Shown here: positions 5,465-12,317 of the stretch, piece by piece
Layout of the letters: each line of letters begins with the position of its first letter
How positions within the stretch are numbered: position 1 is the first letter of the stretch
IMG/VR virus record: IMGVR_UViG_3300045952_000136
Location: 1 to 46,019 of that record
DNA from: a virus
Reading direction: 5' to 3' (one strand)
DNA length: 46,019 nucleotides
The notes under the pieces: model-generated
Databases searched by the model: none
Told to the model about the DNA's origin: nothing
Seen by the model: the letters and a program-made list of their open reading frames with translations, nothing else
Made by a program: the position numbers and the translations under genes

Positions 5465-6597
5465 TCCCCGCCCTCCTCTCCCTCCTCGCCATCGGCTGCA
5501 ACGGGCATACGGACGTCACGAGCGTCCTGCAGCGGCTCCTCGACCAGCCGGCGCAGGAGATCGTCCTGCCGGCGACGCCACAGCCGTGCATGGCTCGAAC
5601 GCTGCACCTCCGCGGCGACGGGCGGACGTTGCGGGGTGGCCACGTCAAGCTGATGCCCGGGACGAACGCCCCCCTACTCGTGGTCGCGGGTGACAACGCC
5701 ACGGTCAGCGGGGGCACCTGGGACGGCAACGCTGCCGGACAGACGGCCGGCGCCGAGCAGTGGGGCGTCGGCGTCATCACCGTGACCGGCGAATACCCGC
5801 ACATCTCCGGGGTGACCGTGCTCGACGCGCACTCGGTTGGTCTCGTGTTCACCGGCCTTCCCAACGGATACCTCATGTCGTTTGGGATGACGGAGCCCCG
5901 GCGAACCGTTGGCGGGCGCGTGGACATGTCCACGTTCCACCGTCCGCGGGGGACGGCCGTGCTCGCCGACGGCGCCCCTTGGACGATGGTGACGGACATC
6001 GCGGTCGTGGACTCGTGGGCTGACGGCGTGGTGTTCGCACGGGGCTCCCACCACTGGGTGATGACTCGATCCGTGATCGACTTCCGGGGGACGAGGGAGT
6101 GGCGGCCGATGCCGTGGGAGCAGTATTGCCAGTACGGCAGCGGCGTGACGGCGTGGGGCGATGCGACCGATGGGGCGCTCTCGCACGTCTGGATCTACGG
6201 CCCCGAGCAGCCTCGCCCCGACTGCCACCTGTTCATCGGCGTCAGCATGGCCAATGGATCGGATCGCTCCGTGGTCTCCCACGTCGAGGTCGTGATGGCT
6301 CCCGAGGATCGCGCGGAGTATTGCCTGGAGGCGGCCGACGTGTCGGACGTGGTGTATGCCTACTCGACCGTTCGCGCGTGCGAGAGCGCGCTGAGCCTCG
6401 GGGCGGGCTACTCGTCGTCGGTCCAGTCGCGCCTCCGCGTGATCGGCGGCCGCGTGAGCGACGCGGAGATCGGGGCGCTGATTCATGGGCGCGTCAGCGA
6501 CGTGCGCGTGGAGGGCGTGGCGTGGGACGGGGTGGACCGGGTGCTCTCGACGTGGGACGGCCCAGGCGCGCCCACGGACTACGAGGTGGCGCCGTGA
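5461..6597 (+). CDS. Right-handed beta-helix (pectate-lyase-like) protein
   Basis: 378 residues. The opening (IGCNGHTDVTSVLQRLLDQP, then IVLPA) matches the GD-x-(T/H)-D-x-T-x2-LQ-x-L-x-D start of pectate-lyase-superfamily phage proteins. Repeating short strands with V/I-x-G or V/I-x-V turns follow (NATVSGGTWDGN; ISGVTVLDAHSVGLVF; VVDSWADGVVF), typical of a beta-helix. Such folds occur in tailspikes and polysaccharide lyases. The gene is in the early operon, far from the tail genes, and the first 12 residues are hydrophobic enough to suggest export. Enzyme or adhesin is possible; no catalytic residues were assigned. Confidence 0.75.
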   Translation: MIPALLSLLAIGCNGHTDVTSVLQRLLDQPAQEIVLPATPQPCMARTLHLRGDGRTLRGGHVKLMPGTNAPLLVVAGDNATVSGGTWDGNAAGQTAGAEQWGVGVITVTGEYPHISGVTVLDAHSVGLVFTGLPNGYLMSFGMTEPRRTVGGRVDMSTFHRPRGTAVLADGAPWTMVTDIAVVDSWADGVVFARGSHHWVMTRSVIDFRGTREWRPMPWEQYCQYGSGVTAWGDATDGALSHVWIYGPEQPRPDCHLFIGVSMANGSDRSVVSHVEVVMAPEDRAEYCLEAADVSDVVYAYSTVRACESALSLGAGYSSSVQSRLRVIGGRVSDAEIGALIHGRVSDVRVEGVAWDGVDRVLSTWDGPGAPTDYEVAP

Positions 6598-6932
6598 ACC
6601 TGATCTGCCTGCTCCTCGGGAGGTGCTACCGCTCGGGCGATCCTCCGCCGCGCGGCTATCTCGCGTGGCACGTGTGGGCCGAGGCGCAGCGCCGCTCGTC
6701 GTGCGCGCCGGGCCCGGGCAAAGGGAAGGGCGCCGTGAAGCGGCATCACCTCTGGCGGGAGCAGGCCCTGCGCGACGCGCTGGCCGAGAACGAGCGGCGC
6801 AAGGCCGAGCAGACGGCGCTCCGCGCGGAGCTGCGCGCGGCCCTCGACCGGCTCCGGGCCCTCGCGCCGCCCGCCGACGTGGTGATCGACGACGCCACCG
6901 GCGAGGTGGCGGGGCGGAGACGGGCGACGTGA
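6594..6932 (+). CDS. Hypothetical coiled-coil protein
   Basis: 112 residues from GTG 6594, GTGA overlap. A short hydrophobic start (VNLICLLLGRCYRSG) leads to a basic linker and a long charged helix (DALAENERRKAEQTALRAEL) likely to form a coiled coil. No family recognised. ATG-less start; the coupling supports it. Confidence 0.5.
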   Translation: MNLICLLLGRCYRSGDPPPRGYLAWHVWAEAQRRSSCAPGPGKGKGAVKRHHLWREQALRDALAENERRKAEQTALRAELRAALDRLRALAPPADVVIDDATGEVAGRRRAT

Positions 6933-7066
6933 AAGAGCGATGGGGGCTGGACCTCGTGCCGATGTGGGTGCGGTCGCTGCCGTGGCTGCGTCGCTACTAC
7001 TGGCAGCGCGACGAGATCGCGCGAGCCAAGGCGAAGGCCGCGCGGCTGTGGGAGATGTTCGGATGA
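6929..7066 (+). CDS. Hypothetical very small basic protein
   Basis: 45 residues from GTG 6929, GTGA overlap. Trp/Arg-rich (WVRSLPWLRRYYWQRDEI), then a basic helix (ARAKAKAARLWEMF). It could be amphipathic and membrane-associated. No family recognised. Confidence 0.5.
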   Translation: MKERWGLDLVPMWVRSLPWLRRYYWQRDEIARAKAKAARLWEMFG

Positions 7067-7284
7067 CCGACATGGTGCGACTCATCATCTGGGCGATGGC
7101 CGCCGCCGTGGTCGCCTGCATGGCCTACGGGCTGGGCTGGGTGACCGGCAGCCGGCGCCGCGAACCCTGCGACCTCCACACCGCGGCCGAGTATTACGAG
7201 CGCGGGCGGGAGGACGGGCGCGCGGAGGTGCGGGCCGAGAGCGATCTGGCAATCGCCGAGCGCATGTGGAGGGCGACGCGATGA
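7063..7284 (+). CDS. Small single-TM membrane protein
   Basis: 73 residues, ATGA overlap. The N-terminal helix (LIIWAMAAAVVACMAYGLGW) spans the membrane; a charged cytoplasmic tail (AAEYYERGREDGRAEVRAES) follows. The topology resembles small phage membrane proteins used in exclusion or lysis control, but no family is recognised. Confidence 0.55.
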   Translation: MTDMVRLIIWAMAAAVVACMAYGLGWVTGSRRREPCDLHTAAEYYERGREDGRAEVRAESDLAIAERMWRATR

Positions 7285-7454
7285 CCGGGCCGCGCCGGGA
7301 TGAGATCCTCCTCATCCCGATCCGCGTCTCTCTGGAGGGGCCGTTGACCCCGCGTAGCCCGGCGCGGGTGAGCTGGTGGCTCCACGGCGGCTACGTCGCC
7401 GGCGTGGGATCGGTCCAGGTACGGATGCTCGTCGAGATGCTTAGGTGGTCATGA
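7281..7454 (+). CDS. Hypothetical small protein
   Basis: 57 residues, ATGA overlap on both sides. Beta-like content (DEILLIPIRVSLEGPL; VGSVQVRMLVEML). No family recognised. Confidence 0.5.
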   Translation: MTGPRRDEILLIPIRVSLEGPLTPRSPARVSWWLHGGYVAGVGSVQVRMLVEMLRWS

Positions 7455-7603
7455 CTTCCCGGGGTGTCGCTAGTCCGGCACGGCGCAATCGGGCGCCGCA
7501 GGCTGATGCGCGCATGGGGTCGCGCCAGGCCGCCCGGGAGATTCTCCGCGAGTTGATCCACGCCACGGCATGGCGTCGGTGGCGTGATGGGAGGGAGAAA
7601 TGA
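7451..7603 (+). CDS. Hypothetical small basic protein
   Basis: 50 residues, read directly from ATG 7451 to TGA 7601-7603, overlapping both neighbours as ATGA. Arg-rich throughout, with a central helix (SRQAAREILRELIHATAW). It could bind nucleic acid. Its reality is supported by tight coupling only. Confidence 0.5.
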   Translation: MTSRGVASPARRNRAPQADARMGSRQAAREILRELIHATAWRRWRDGREK

Positions 7604-7686
7604 TCGTCGAATGGTGCCGCGCCCTCCTGGCCCTGGCGGGCCTGACCGCGTGGGCCGTCGTCGTGTGCGCGCTGGCGGGGGTCTGA
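7600..7686 (+). CDS. Very small hydrophobic peptide (28 residues)
   Basis: ATG 7600 to TGA 7684-7686 encodes MIVEWCRALLALAGLTAWAV followed by VVCALAGV, essentially a single transmembrane helix. It overlaps the previous stop as ATGA, and its own stop overlaps the next start. It follows GGGAGGGAG, a good ribosome-binding site. A membrane peptide of this size could act in exclusion or lysis timing; nothing more can be said. Confidence 0.5.
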   Translation: MIVEWCRALLALAGLTAWAVVVCALAGV

Positions 7687-7892
7687 TGCCCCTCCGCGCG
7701 ATCGCCGAGTGCTCGACCTGCCACCGGGACACGCGCTCTCGCCCGGCGACGCTGGCCGTCCGCATCGTGGTGACGCGCGACGACGGCCACGAGGTGGACG
7801 GCCAGGGCCAAGGCGACGTGCTCTGCTCGCCGGCCTGCGCGGAGCGATTTGCCGCGCGCCTGATCTGGCGCGCGTGGAGGGGGGAGACATGA
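7686..7892 (+). CDS. Small zinc-finger-like protein
   Basis: 68 residues. Two cysteine pairs, C-S-T-C near residue 12 and C-S-P-A-C near residue 50, frame a beta-hairpin (LAVRIVVTRDDGHEV), the look of a small treble-clef or TRASH-like finger. Function unknown. Coupled to its neighbours by one-base and ATGA overlaps. Confidence 0.55.
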   Translation: MPLRAIAECSTCHRDTRSRPATLAVRIVVTRDDGHEVDGQGQGDVLCSPACAERFAARLIWRAWRGET

Positions 7893-8662
7893 TCGCAGAG
7901 AGGCTTGACCAGATCAGCACTCTGTACCAGGGCAGCCACCAGCCCGACGGGCAGATGTGCGTGATGGAGGCGGCCGCCTACGTGGCCGGCGAGCCCTGGA
8001 GCGACCACCCGGCGTGCGTATCGCCGGTCATCGGGGCGTTCCTCCGGTCGTGGAACGACGCGCTGCCGGACGACGCCACGCGGACGCGCCTGCTCCGGCC
8101 GCTCATCGAGCCCATCCTGGGCACGCACTGCGACGTGGCGACTGAGAGTCGCCTCGCGTGGATGTGCGTCGACTGGCTGGCGCGCGTGCAGGCGCCGGCG
8201 TGGATGCGGCTGACGTCGGCGCTGTGCCCCTACACAGAAGGCTTGGCCGACCTGCCAGAGATCACCATCGACTCGTGGCCGTCCGCTCGTCCTCGGGTCA
8301 CTGCGGCCTGGGTTGCGGCCAGGGCTGCGGCCTGGGATGGGGCCGGGATTGCGGCCAGGGCTGCGGCCTGGGCTGCGGCCGGGGATGCGGCCGGGGTTGC
8401 GGCCGGGGCTGCGGCCAGGGCTGCGGCCTGGGTTGCGGCCGGGGTTGCGGCCGGGGCTGCGGCCGGGGCTGCGGCCGGGGATGCGGCCAGGGTTGCGGCC
8501 GGGGTTGCGGCCGGGGCTGCGGCCAGGGCTGCGGCCTGGGCTGCGGCCAGGGCTGCGGCCAGGGCTGCCCTCGCGTCGACAGTCGCGACCCTCCAGGAGG
8601 AGGCGGTGGCGCTGGTGCTGCGAATGTGCGCGGTGGCCAAGGGGGAGACGTATGGACGCTGA
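7889..8662 (+). CDS. Protein with conserved N-terminal domain and 4-residue Ala-rich repeats
   Basis: 257 residues, ATGA overlap. Residues 1-130 carry a sequence recalled from hypothetical proteins of high-GC bacteria and phages ([20 protein letters not shown], then [17 protein letters not shown]). Residues 138-225 are 22 tetrapeptide units of the form (A/V/D/I)-A-A-(W/R/G), encoded by the 12-bp array at 8301-8564. A short helical end ([15 protein letters not shown]) closes the protein. The repeats should form a long helix with Trp/Arg side chains at regular steps. Function unknown. Confidence 0.75.
   Translation: MIAERLDQISTLYQGSHQPDGQMCVMEAAAYVAGEPWSDHPACVSPVIGAFLRSWNDALPDDATRTRLLRPLIEPILGTHCDVATESRLAWMCVDWLARVQAPAWMRLTSALCPYTEGLADLPEITIDSWPSARPRVTAAWVAARAAAWDGAGIAARAAAWAAAGDAAGVAAGAAARAAAWVAAGVAAGAAAGAAAGDAARVAAGVAAGAAARAAAWAAARAAARAALASTVATLQEEAVALVLRMCAVAKGETYGR
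8301..8564 (+). repeat. 12-bp coding minisatellite, 22 units
   Basis: Twenty-two consecutive units of consensus YTGCGGCCDGGG run without a gap, with a partial unit after 8565. Nearly all variation sits at two positions: unit base 1 (C/T/A) and base 9 (T/A/G). Both are non-synonymous in frame, giving Ala/Val/Asp and Trp/Arg/Gly. One unit (8337-8348, ATGGGGCCGGGA) is more diverged. Copy number may change by slippage in 4-residue steps without breaking the frame. Confidence 0.95.
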
Positions 8663-8834
8663 GACCCTCGCGACGCGATGCGTGACGCTGGCCCGCGCAA
8701 TCCTGCGCGGCTACCGCCTCGACGGCGTCGAGCGGGGACAGGAGACGGAGGGGCTCGCGGAGTGCCTGATTTCCGCGGCCAAGATGTACATCGAGCATCT
8801 GGAGCATCGGCGCGTGGGCGCCGGGAGGGAGTAG
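8652..8834 (+). CDS. Small helical protein, paralogue of 9232-9405
   Basis: 60 residues, overlapping the previous gene by 11 bases. It shares the pattern GYRL...E-x-E-GL-x-ECL-x-SAA-x-x-Y-x-E-x-L-x-HRR with the product at 9232-9405, so the two are duplicates. The helix near the C-terminus ([17 protein letters not shown]) suggests a dimerising helical hairpin. Function unknown. Confidence 0.65.
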   Translation: MDAETLATRCVTLARAILRGYRLDGVERGQETEGLAECLISAAKMYIEHLEHRRVGAGRE

Positions 8835-8837
8835 GGG

Positions 8838-9059
8838 ATGGCTCGACGACGCCATTGGAGAGACGGTCCCACTCTCGCCGAGCTGGAGGCCGAGGACGCA
8901 GCGCGGCGCGAGGATCAGGCGCGGAGTGACGCAGATGAACGGCGTCTCGCGCCGCTCAGTCAGTGGGAGGCGTTTGAATTCCCGGGCTGGATGGGCGTGG
9001 ACTGGCCCGACCGTCCAATTCAGGACGAGACGGCGGATGGGAGCAAGCGATGGGTGTGA
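8838..9059 (+). CDS. Hypothetical protein
   Basis: 73 residues from ATG 8838. The N-terminal half is a charged helix (LAELEAEDAARREDQARSDA); the C-terminal half is Trp-rich (FPGWMGVDWPDRP). No family recognised. Overlaps the next gene by 10 bases. Confidence 0.5.
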   Translation: MARRRHWRDGPTLAELEAEDAARREDQARSDADERRLAPLSQWEAFEFPGWMGVDWPDRPIQDETADGSKRWV

Positions 9060-9235
9060 ATGACAGCGCCGCGTTGCAGGCGATGCGCGCGGACGCGGAC
9101 TTGGACGAAGAGGTATTGCGGTGCAAGCGCAAGGTGATCGCGTGTCTCGCGCGCCTGCCCAACGACGAGTCGCGCCGCCGCGTGATCGCGGCAGTCGCGA
9201 TCCTGACCGGACACACGGAAGTGCCGAGATCATGA
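9050..9235 (+). CDS. Hypothetical small helical protein
   Basis: 61 residues. A helix-rich, charged sequence (ALQAMRADADLDEEVLRCKR, then VIACLARLPNDESRRRVIAA). The end (RRRVIAAVAILTGHTE) resembles small phage proteins with a C-terminal helix. No family recognised. ATGA overlap with the next gene. Confidence 0.5.
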   Translation: MGVNDSAALQAMRADADLDEEVLRCKRKVIACLARLPNDESRRRVIAAVAILTGHTEVPRS

Positions 9236-9405
9236 GCGCGGAATGGGCTGAGATGCGCGCGGCCAAGCTGCTGAGCGGCTATCGGCTGAGCAAGGAGGAG
9301 CGCATCGAGGAGGAGGCCGGCCTGACCGAGTGCCTGGAGTCGGCGGCCACGATCTACCTGGAGAATCTCGCCCACCGGCGGAAGGGCCAGGAGGTGGGGC
9401 GGTGA
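9232..9405 (+). CDS. Small helical protein, paralogue of 8652-8834
   Basis: 57 residues, ATGA overlap. It matches the 8652-8834 product over about 45 residues (LLSGYRLSKEERIEEEAGL versus [19 protein letters not shown], then an ECL-x-SAA helix). It directly precedes and overlaps the recombinase gene, so a role in the recombination/replication set is possible. Confidence 0.65.
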   Translation: MSAEWAEMRAAKLLSGYRLSKEERIEEEAGLTECLESAATIYLENLAHRRKGQEVGR

Positions 9406-10226
9406 GCACGGAACTGGAGCGCGTGGACACGCGCGGCGCCTACGGCCTGGACCTCGTGGCCCGCGCCCTCGACAAGGGGGCCGACGCGGGCACGCTGGAG
9501 CGCGTTGTGGCCCTCGTGGAGCGGATGCGGGCCGACGAGGCGCGCCGCGCGTTTCACCATGCGTACTCGCAACTCCAAGAGAAGCTCCCCGACATTCGGC
9601 GCGATCGCGTCGCGAAGATCCGGGACGATTTTCAGTACACCTACGCGAGCCTGCCCCATGTGCGCGCCGAGATCAGACCGGCCTGCGATGCCTGCCAGAT
9701 CACCGTCTCATGGGAATCGGTCGAGGGCACGCCGGCCGGGAGCCTGGCCCTCGTGTGTGTGCTTTCTCACGCGCAGGGCCATGAAAAGCGATCCGGGCCG
9801 ATGGTGGTCCCGATCGAGCGGGAATCGCGCGGGGTGTCGCTGAGTCAGCGCGTCAGCGCCGCGCGTACCGTGGCGGCCCGGCTGTCGCTCTTCAACGTGT
9901 TGGGGCTCGCCCCCGACGATGACGACGATGGTGCGCCGCCGAGCGATGCGCCGACCCCTGAGCCGGCCGCGAAGCCCGAGGCGCGGGCCGAGTCGCCCGA
10001 GGCGAGAGCCAAGGCGGGGCTACTCGCCGAGATCCAGGACGCCACGCGGGGCATGTCGCCACAGGAAAAGCTCGCGCTGTGGCGCAAGCATGTGGGCCAG
10101 GGAGTGCGGGCAGAGGAAGCCAGCGTCGATCAACTCGTGGTGCTGCGAGACGCCGTGCTCAATCCTGCGCCGGCGGAACAGACCATGGAAGGAGCGGCAG
10201 ATGGCGGCGAAGCGAATCCCGTATAG
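9402..10226 (+). CDS. erf: ERF-family single-strand annealing recombinase
   Basis: 274 residues from GTG 9402, GTGA overlap. The ERF domain occupies about residues 40-170: ARRAFHHAYSQLQEKLPDIR, then YTYASLPHVRAEIRPACDAC, then ITVSW. Erf proteins anneal complementary single strands during phage recombination, often with an exonuclease. A Pro/Ala/Glu-rich linker (about 177-205) leads to a C-terminal helical region that may bind partners such as SSB. The next gene is a RecB-like nuclease overlapping by 26 bases, which completes a Red-like pair. Confidence 0.88.
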   Translation: MSTELERVDTRGAYGLDLVARALDKGADAGTLERVVALVERMRADEARRAFHHAYSQLQEKLPDIRRDRVAKIRDDFQYTYASLPHVRAEIRPACDACQITVSWESVEGTPAGSLALVCVLSHAQGHEKRSGPMVVPIERESRGVSLSQRVSAARTVAARLSLFNVLGLAPDDDDDGAPPSDAPTPEPAAKPEARAESPEARAKAGLLAEIQDATRGMSPQEKLALWRKHVGQGVRAEEASVDQLVVLRDAVLNPAPAEQTMEGAADGGEANPV

Positions 10227-10842
10227 CCTCCCGGATGGTACGGAGGTACCGGGAGTCACCTCTGTGATTTCCAGGTTCAAGGAGAGCGGCGGTCTCATTC
10301 ACTGGGCGTGGAAGCTCGGCATGGAAGGCAGAGACTACCGCGAGGTGCGCCAAGGCGCGGCCGATGCCGGGACGCTCGCGCATCGCATGGTGGAGGCGGA
10401 CATCCGGGGACTGCCGCTGCCGGTGCCGCCCACTGACGAAGTGGGGTCTCAGGCCGCGCAGGCTTTCGCGAATTACCAGGCCTGGAAGCGGCGCATCGGC
10501 TTCAAGGTGCTGCGGACGGAGGTGGCGCTCGTATCACTGGCCCATCGGTTCGGCGGGCGTCTGGATGCGGTCGAGGTCGAGGGGGACGCGACGCTGCTGG
10601 ACTGGAAAACGGGCGGCATCTACCCGGACCATCTGTTGCAACTCGCGGCCTACGGATTGCTCTGGCGCGAAGCCTTCCCGGAGATCCCGCTGCGCGGCGG
10701 GTATGCGCTGCTCACATTCGCGAAGGAGAATGCCGACTTCGCACATCGCCAGTTCTCGGAATTGAAGGACGCCGAAGAGGAGTTTCTCCACCTGCGCGCG
10801 GCCTACGACCTTGACAAGCGGCTCAAGGCGAGGGCGCGATGA
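10201..10842 (+). CDS. RecB/Cas4-like PD-(D/E)XK nuclease
   Basis: 213 residues. Motif II D122 (GGRLDAVEV), motif III D134-x-K136 (LLDWKTGG) and the RecB-type Q146-L-x2-Y (QLAAYGLLW) are all present, so the metal-dependent nuclease core looks intact. The N-terminus (VPGVTSVISRFKESGGLIHW) is typical of phage exonucleases of this group. It lies inside the end of the ERF gene, so the two are probably made together as exonuclease plus annealing protein. Exonuclease polarity cannot be read from sequence. Confidence 0.85.
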   Translation: MAAKRIPYSLPDGTEVPGVTSVISRFKESGGLIHWAWKLGMEGRDYREVRQGAADAGTLAHRMVEADIRGLPLPVPPTDEVGSQAAQAFANYQAWKRRIGFKVLRTEVALVSLAHRFGGRLDAVEVEGDATLLDWKTGGIYPDHLLQLAAYGLLWREAFPEIPLRGGYALLTFAKENADFAHRQFSELKDAEEEFLHLRAAYDLDKRLKARAR

Positions 10843-11411
10843 GCCCCAGCGACCTCCGGGGCCCGGCCCCGTGTGCTCGATGCGGGTACAATGGGCCCGG
10901 CTACTACCAGCCGGACACGCATCCGTGTGCTGTTGGCCTCCAGGGCCTCGGTCGTCCGATCTCCCGAGACGAGGCCCTGTCGACCAGCGCGGAGACGATG
11001 GCGCAGGCCGAGCAGCAGCGGGCCGATGCCCTCCGGGGCCCCGGCGAGGATTTCGGCCCCGACTTGACCGCAGAGGGACGAATCCCCGCGCCGGGAAGTG
11101 GCGGGGCGATAACCGACGCGCCTTACCTCGATGACCTGCGCCGAGGCTACGCGCCCGGCGACGCCGCACTGTACGCGCAGATCGACCGCCTCACGCGCGA
11201 GCGGGACGCCGTCGAGACTAAGCTGCGCGTCGCGCTGGAGGGCCTCCACGCGGCGAGCGCCCTCCTCCGGGCGGCGGAAGGGGAGCGGGACGTGGCCAGG
11301 GCGGCGCTCCAGACGGCCCACGACTGGATCGCCGGCGGCGTGGAGTACGACGCGGCCCAGGAGGCGCACTGGGAGGTCCGGGCGCGCCGGGCGCTCGGGA
11401 AGAACCCATGA
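10839..11411 (+). CDS. Hypothetical protein with N-terminal Cys knuckle and coiled coil
   Basis: 190 residues, ATGA overlap. A CARCGYNG knuckle plus a later Cys near residue 30 suggests a small zinc site. Residues 110-165 are a long charged helix (QIDRLTRERDAVETKLRVAL) likely to form a coiled coil, ending in a Trp-containing helix (AHDWIAGGVEYDAAQEAHW). No family recognised. Confidence 0.6.
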   Translation: MSPSDLRGPAPCARCGYNGPGYYQPDTHPCAVGLQGLGRPISRDEALSTSAETMAQAEQQRADALRGPGEDFGPDLTAEGRIPAPGSGGAITDAPYLDDLRRGYAPGDAALYAQIDRLTRERDAVETKLRVALEGLHAASALLRAAEGERDVARAALQTAHDWIAGGVEYDAAQEAHWEVRARRALGKNP

Positions 11412-11617
11412 GCGAAATGCCGGTGCTGGATCGACTGCGAGACGCAGCGGTACGGAACAGCGCCACCGTGATCTCGTCTGAGGATGCCGTGGCCCTGCTC
11501 GCGGTGATGCGCGCAGCGGCCGGCCTGATCGACGCCTGGGAGCAGACGCAGGACATCGACCATCCCGCGAATCGCGCGGTGCGGGCCGCCCTGGCCGCGC
11601 TGGAGCGGCCGGCGTGA
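11408..11617 (+). CDS. Hypothetical small helical protein
   Basis: 69 residues, ATGA overlap. All-helical in appearance (AVALLAVMRAAAGLIDAWEQ; NRAVRAALAALERP). No family recognised. Its position between the nuclease group and RusA suggests an accessory role in DNA metabolism. Confidence 0.5.
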   Translation: MSEMPVLDRLRDAAVRNSATVISSEDAVALLAVMRAAAGLIDAWEQTQDIDHPANRAVRAALAALERPA

Positions 11618-12012
11618 GCGCGCTCCTGCGTATCTTCGTCCCGGGGCCTGTCCGCAATCCCTTGAATGGGCAGCATGGCCACTGGTCGAAGCACCGGACC
11701 TGGGCCAAGCGGTGGCGGGAGGCGACGGAGTATCACCTGTTCGTCGCCAACTGGAACGGCGGCAACCCGAAGGTCAGCTTGACAGCGCCGAAGCGCATCA
11801 CCTTCACCGTCGTCTCTCCGCGCGAGTGGGATGACGACAACCTGGCCGCGGCCGTCAAGCCGGTCCGCGACGCGCTGGTGTCCATGCGCGTGGTCCACGG
11901 GGACGCGCCGCGGCACGGGCACACGTTCGTCTATCGCCAGCGGCGGGGGCGGGGGGAAGAGCGGGGGATCGAGGTGGTCGTCGAGATGATGCGGCGGGGG
12001 GTGGAGGGATGA
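11614..12012 (+). CDS. rusA: RusA-like Holliday-junction endonuclease
   Basis: 132 residues from GTG 11614. The RusA signature D-x-DN followed by a helix is visible (REWDDDNLAAAVKPVRDAL; the acidic cluster is about residues 73-75), and the N-terminus (VPGPVRNPLNGQHGHWSKH) fits the family's opening strand. RusA dimers cut four-way junctions, helping resolve concatemers before packaging. It sits near the recombinase pair. Length is normal for the family. Confidence 0.85.
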   Translation: MSALLRIFVPGPVRNPLNGQHGHWSKHRTWAKRWREATEYHLFVANWNGGNPKVSLTAPKRITFTVVSPREWDDDNLAAAVKPVRDALVSMRVVHGDAPRHGHTFVYRQRRGRGEERGIEVVVEMMRRGVEG

Positions 12013-12317
12013 TGCGGACGATCGAGCTTGCGACACGCAGCGGCGACCGGCCCACCGTCGAGGTGGTGGCCGCCCTCGGGGGACTCGCGCTCCACCGCAA
12101 CCCCGGGCGCAACTACTGGACGATCTCGCACGAGATGTCCGGCTATCGCGTGCTGAGCACAATGGACCGGCATGTCGCCCTGGTGGCTCTCGCGCGACTC
12201 AACGCGCGGGGGACGGACTGGCCCAGCGTCCCGCCCGGGAGTCTCAGCGCGGAGACGCCGCGGGAGGCTGCGGCCTGGCGCGCGGCAATGGACGTGGCGC
12301 CGGGGAGGTGCTGGTGA
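12009..12317 (+). CDS. Hypothetical protein
   Basis: 102 residues, ATGA overlap. The middle (VVAALGGLALHRNPGRNYWT, then ISHEMSGYRVLS) looks like a small alpha/beta domain. No family recognised. Its stop overlaps the methylase start by one base. Confidence 0.5.
   Translation: MMRTIELATRSGDRPTVEVVAALGGLALHRNPGRNYWTISHEMSGYRVLSTMDRHVALVALARLNARGTDWPSVPPGSLSAETPREAAAWRAAMDVAPGRCW

Noticed and set aside
8301-8564. Tandem array considered as CRISPR
   Set aside because: Units are 12 bp, contiguous and in frame, with no spacers.
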